Below, piece after piece: positions 60,982-64,000 of a stretch of DNA of 64,000 bases. The position numbers and the translations under genes are program-made. The stretch covers positions 1,488,001 through 1,552,000 of the forward strand of contig OZ251218.1 of NCBI GenBank assembly GCA_965240365.1, read 5' to 3'. The stretch is from G965240365 sp965240365. Its GTDB lineage: Bacteria; Pseudomonadota; Gammaproteobacteria; Eutrophobiales; Eutrophobiaceae. The notes under the pieces are model-generated. The model worked only from the letters and a program-made list of their open reading frames with translations. It searched no databases and had not been told where the DNA came from. Position 1 is the first letter of the stretch, and each line of letters opens with the position of its first letter.

Positions 60982-63121
60982 CGATCAGATCGAAATCTAT
61001 CTTGCGTTCATCCAGGTCAACCCGCGCGACCCGCACCTTTAACTTTTGCCCCAAACGGAAGACCCTGCCGCCGCGCTCGCCTTGCAGGCTGTGGGTGATG
61101 GCATCGTAATGATAATAATCCACGGGCAGATGGCTGACATGCGCCAGTCCTTCAATATAAAAATCATCCAGCATGATAAACAGGCCAAAGGCCGTCACGG
61201 AACTGACCATGCCGGCAAATGTTTCACCGACCCGGTCCTGCATGAAGCTGCATTTCAGTCTTTGTATCGCGTCACGCGCCGCCTCTTCCGCGCGGCGCTC
61301 GGTCATTGAACAATGCTCCGCGAGTTCCGAGACGGCCTGTTCGGAATACGCGAAGCCGGCCGCGGCGTGACCGTTGATGATGTGGCCGATCGCGCGATGC
61401 ACTATTAAGTCCGGGTAACGGCGTATGGGCGAGGTGAAATGCGCATAAGCCGGGAAACCCAGGCCAAAATGTCCGGCGTTTACGGGGCTGTAAAGCGCGA
61501 GCGGCATGCTTTTGAGTAATACGGTTTCCAGCATCCCGGCGTCATCGCGGTTGCAGATGCGCTCCATAAGTTCGGCGTAGTCTTTCGCGCTCGGCGCTTC
61601 GCCGCCGCCAAGCGAGAGGCCCAATTGCGCCAGCAGGGCGCGCACTTCTTCGAGCTTCTCGGCGGCGGGCGTATCGTGGATGCGATACAGGGCCGGGATC
61701 TTGTGCGCTTGCAGGAATTCCCCGGCGGCCACATTGGCGGCCAGCATCATCTCTTCAATCAGGCGGTGGGCATCGTTGCGCTGGGTCTGATGAATGGTCT
61801 CAATATGCCCCTCGGCATTAAATTCAAAGCGCGCTTCGGGTGAGGAAAATTCAATCAGGCCCTGTTGCTTGCGCCAGGCATGAAGCGCCTGGTAAAGCGC
61901 ATGGAGCCGCTTGAGGGGTTCGGCCAGGGCGCCATATTTCTGCCGGCCGTTTTCTCCGGCGAACAATGCCGCCACTTCGGTATAGCTGAGCCGTGCCGCC
62001 GAGCGAATGAGCCCCCGGTAAAATGATGCGCCTTGCACCCGCCCGGCGGCGTCGAGCGTGAGTTCGCACACCATGCTCAACCGATCCACTTTGGGTTTCA
62101 GCGAACACAGGCCGTTTGACAAGACCTCCGGCAGCATCGGGATAACCCGGCCCGGAAAGTAAACCGATGTCCCGCGCCTTTGGGCCTCGGTGTCCAGCGC
62201 CGTGCTTGCCTTGACATAATGCGATACATCGGCGATGGCGACCAGCAAACGCCAGCCATTGCCGTCACGCTCGCAATACACCGCGTCATCAAAATCCTTT
62301 GCGTCTTCGCCGTCTATGGTGACAAAGGGGAGCGCCCGAAGATCGCGCCGGCCGCCGTCATTGCCCGCGCTGACGGCCTCGCTCAAACCACTGATTTCCT
62401 CTTGCAACTCATCCGGCCAGACATGCGGCAATTCATAAGCCTGCACGGCAATATCCACCGCCATCGCGGCGTTGATGCCGGCGCCGATCACGCTGACCAC
62501 GCTGCCAATCGGCTGGCGCTGCCGGTCCGGTTGCCGCAAAATCCGGGCAACCACATACTCCCCCGGCCCGGCCCCGTTTCTTTCCTTTGCGGGGATCAAT
62601 AAATCCTGGCTCAGGCGTTTATTATCCGCCACCACATAGCCTATCCCGCTCTCTTCAAAATAGCGCCCGACCAATTGATGATTCGCCCTCTCCAGCACCT
62701 CGACCAGGGCCCCCTCGCGCCGGCCCTGCCGATCCACGTTGACCTCGCGCACCAGCACGCGATCCCCGTTCAAAACGGCGCGCATCTCGCGCGCGGATAA
62801 AAACAAATCCTTGCCGCCCGCGTCCGGCACGACAAACCCGTATCCCTGCGGGTGCCCGATCACACGGCCCTTGAGCAAGTCCATCTTGTCAATCAGGCCA
62901 TAACTGCCGCGCCGGTTGCGAATCAACTCGCCATCGCGCTCCATCGCCCGCAGCCGGCGCCCCAGGATTTGCCGCGTCTCGGGGTCCCGGATGGCAAATG
63001 CCTCGGCCAATTGTTTGCGATTCAGCGGCCGTCCGGCCTCTCTGAGACAGGCGCTAATGGCCGCCCGTTCGGGGATGACAAAGCCGTCTTTGGGGTTATC
63101 GGGCGCGGTTTTTTTATTCAT
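60974..63121 (-). CDS. rnr: Ribonuclease R
   Basis: Processive 3'-5' exoribonuclease that degrades structured RNA and helps mRNA and rRNA quality control. 715 residues. Domains: an N-terminal winged helix (about 15-80), cold-shock domains (about 85-240), the RNB catalytic domain (about 260-590) with TIDGEDAKDFDDAVYCERDG metal-binding Asp residues and HFTSPIRRYPDLIVHRAIGH, and a C-terminal S1 domain (about 640-710, FAGMVSSVTAFGLFIML). It is shorter than the E. coli enzyme (813), mostly from a reduced C-terminal basic tail. It overlaps rlmB by 8 bases. Confidence 0.97.
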   Translation of the reverse strand: MNKKTAPDNPKDGFVIPERAAISACLREAGRPLNRKQLAEAFAIRDPETRQILGRRLRAMERDGELIRNRRGSYGLIDKMDLLKGRVIGHPQGYGFVVPDAGGKDLFLSAREMRAVLNGDRVLVREVNVDRQGRREGALVEVLERANHQLVGRYFEESGIGYVVADNKRLSQDLLIPAKERNGAGPGEYVVARILRQPDRQRQPIGSVVSVIGAGINAAMAVDIAVQAYELPHVWPDELQEEISGLSEAVSAGNDGGRRDLRALPFVTIDGEDAKDFDDAVYCERDGNGWRLLVAIADVSHYVKASTALDTEAQRRGTSVYFPGRVIPMLPEVLSNGLCSLKPKVDRLSMVCELTLDAAGRVQGASFYRGLIRSAARLSYTEVAALFAGENGRQKYGALAEPLKRLHALYQALHAWRKQQGLIEFSSPEARFEFNAEGHIETIHQTQRNDAHRLIEEMMLAANVAAGEFLQAHKIPALYRIHDTPAAEKLEEVRALLAQLGLSLGGGEAPSAKDYAELMERICNRDDAGMLETVLLKSMPLALYSPVNAGHFGLGFPAYAHFTSPIRRYPDLIVHRAIGHIINGHAAAGFAYSEQAVSELAEHCSMTERRAEEAARDAIQRLKCSFMQDRVGETFAGMVSSVTAFGLFIMLDDFYIEGLAHVSHLPVDYYHYDAITHSLQGERGGRVFRLGQKLKVRVARVDLDERKIDFDLIDG

Positions 63122-63326
63122 TCGTTGACAAGATCAGAAGGGCTGGTTAAAGTCCGGGCGTTTTTACGGCGGCCACTATAACACGCCTTGTCCATCGGAC
63201 TGAGGCTTTAGAAACGGCGGCTGCCGGCAGGGGCGCGCCAGCGGCGTTGTGCCCGTGCAGACACAGGCGGGGGCAAGGCTTCCCGAACACAAGACCCGGC
63301 TTAAAATTGGTGCCTGCCCGGCTTAT

Positions 63327-63413
<87 letters not shown>

Positions 63414-63611
63414 TACTATCGTATGCACAATTTATCGTTTATTTCCAACTACTTAATCGTCAAAAATTTCAAATTCAAAATCGACCATTTTGAAAAAACA
63501 AACTTTTTCTCCACGACCTCTCCCCTTAACACGTTGTTTTCAGTGCATTTCAGAGGGTGAGGTCTTCTTCGGGCTTGATATGTGGTTTTACTTCGCGCAT
63601 GTCTTGCAAGT

Positions 63612-63806
63612 ATGAGAGACGAAGATAAATATATCGGTCAAATCCCGCCAGAGTTCATGGCCACCGATGAGCGACTGGACGAAGTTGCTATGTATATGGC
63701 ACGCGCCGTTGTTCGGTTAAAGAAGAAAAGAGACGCAGAAGGATTTAAAGGGACGTTGCGTGAATATATGAAAGCCGTGCGAAAACGAAAAATTCATGAA
63801 CTATAA
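63612..63806 (+). CDS. Small hypothetical protein
   Basis: From the ATG 63612 it encodes 64 residues (start MRDEDKYIGQIPPEFMATDE), helical and basic toward the end (VVRLKKKRDAEGFKGTLREY, then MKAVRKRKIHEL). An upstream in-frame start at 63582 is also open. Not recognised. It lies in the AT-rich segment after tRNA-Leu and may belong to an integrated element. Confidence 0.45.
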   Translation: MRDEDKYIGQIPPEFMATDERLDEVAMYMARAVVRLKKKRDAEGFKGTLREYMKAVRKRKIHEL

Positions 63807-63885
63807 AAGTGTAAGTTACCCCTAAATTCTATTCACTTTTGTGGCATGATCGCTAAAATGAGGGTTGCAACTTCAAGGATTTTTT

Positions 63886-64000
63886 ATGTTTCAACATGTA
63901 GACGCACCTGTTCCCCAGATCAACGATGTTTTGAAGATGTGGCAAGCAATAGCAATATCCCAGAAAGAGGATATTTCTCCCTCTGTCTTGAAGTATATTG
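63886..64000 (+). CDS. Start of an unrecognised protein (cut by the window end)
   Basis: An open frame begins at the ATG 63886, preceded by AAGGATTTTTT, and reads MFQHVDAPVPQINDVLKMWQ to the end of the window. Too short to classify. It is AT-rich like its neighbour. Confidence 0.35.
   Translation, partial: MFQHVDAPVPQINDVLKMWQAIAISQKEDISPSVLKYI

Overview
The window reads as chromosomal DNA of a GC-rich gammaproteobacterium. The block rnr-rlmB ... rpsF-rpsR-DUF2232-rplI-dnaB-alr-radA and the pair pepA-holC divergent from lptF-lptG are gene orders typical of that class, and DUF1840 and AceK point the same way. I cannot place the genus.

Layout. 0-9 kb: the 3' part of a siderophore-type TonB receptor, a frameshifted DUF1640 gene, valS-cysE, a block of dispersed repeats, and mutS. 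9-19 kb: a RnfC-like protein with a degraded nucleotide-binding region, a nitroreductase, a MerR regulator, a MATE pump, an FAD oxidoreductase, a DUF1840 protein, a Tat-exported aldo/keto reductase, a host-attachment-family protein and a FAS1 protein. 19-33 kb: two tandem membrane proteins that fuse a chitobiose/cellobiose-type PTS EIIC domain to a c-di-GMP phosphodiesterase (EAL) domain, then a TonB receptor with a LacI-type operator, a GH20 beta-N-acetylhexosaminidase lipoprotein and an OprD/chitoporin-like porin. Together these look like a unit for chitin-oligosaccharide capture, trimming, entry and signalling. 33-50 kb: housekeeping genes (aceK-icd, holC, pepA, lptFG, radA, alr, dnaB, rplI, rpsR, rpsF) interrupted by a hipBA toxin-antitoxin module beside a dead IS481 transposase. 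50-60 kb: a lipoprotein with a PDZ-like domain and about twelve beta-repeats, a repeat-damaged toxin-antitoxin remnant, and a type XI secretion (Slam/DUF560) locus whose cargo has a TbpB-type C-terminal barrel, a glycine-rich hydrophobic segment and a long Arg/Lys coiled coil. 60-64 kb: rlmB-rnr, tRNA-Leu(CAG), then AT-rich DNA with unrecognised genes.

The intergenic space is full of short non-coding repeats nested inside one another: an ATTCC...GGAAT hairpin, a 51-bp and a 49-bp element, a 19-bp palindrome, and a TA-flanked element of 285-302 bp. Occupied and empty versions of the same site occur side by side in this window, so the insertion history can be read directly. The best candidates for something undescribed are this nested hairpin system, the type XI secretion cargo, and the tandem EIIC-EAL sensors with unequal G tracts (12 and 19) in their duplicated leaders.
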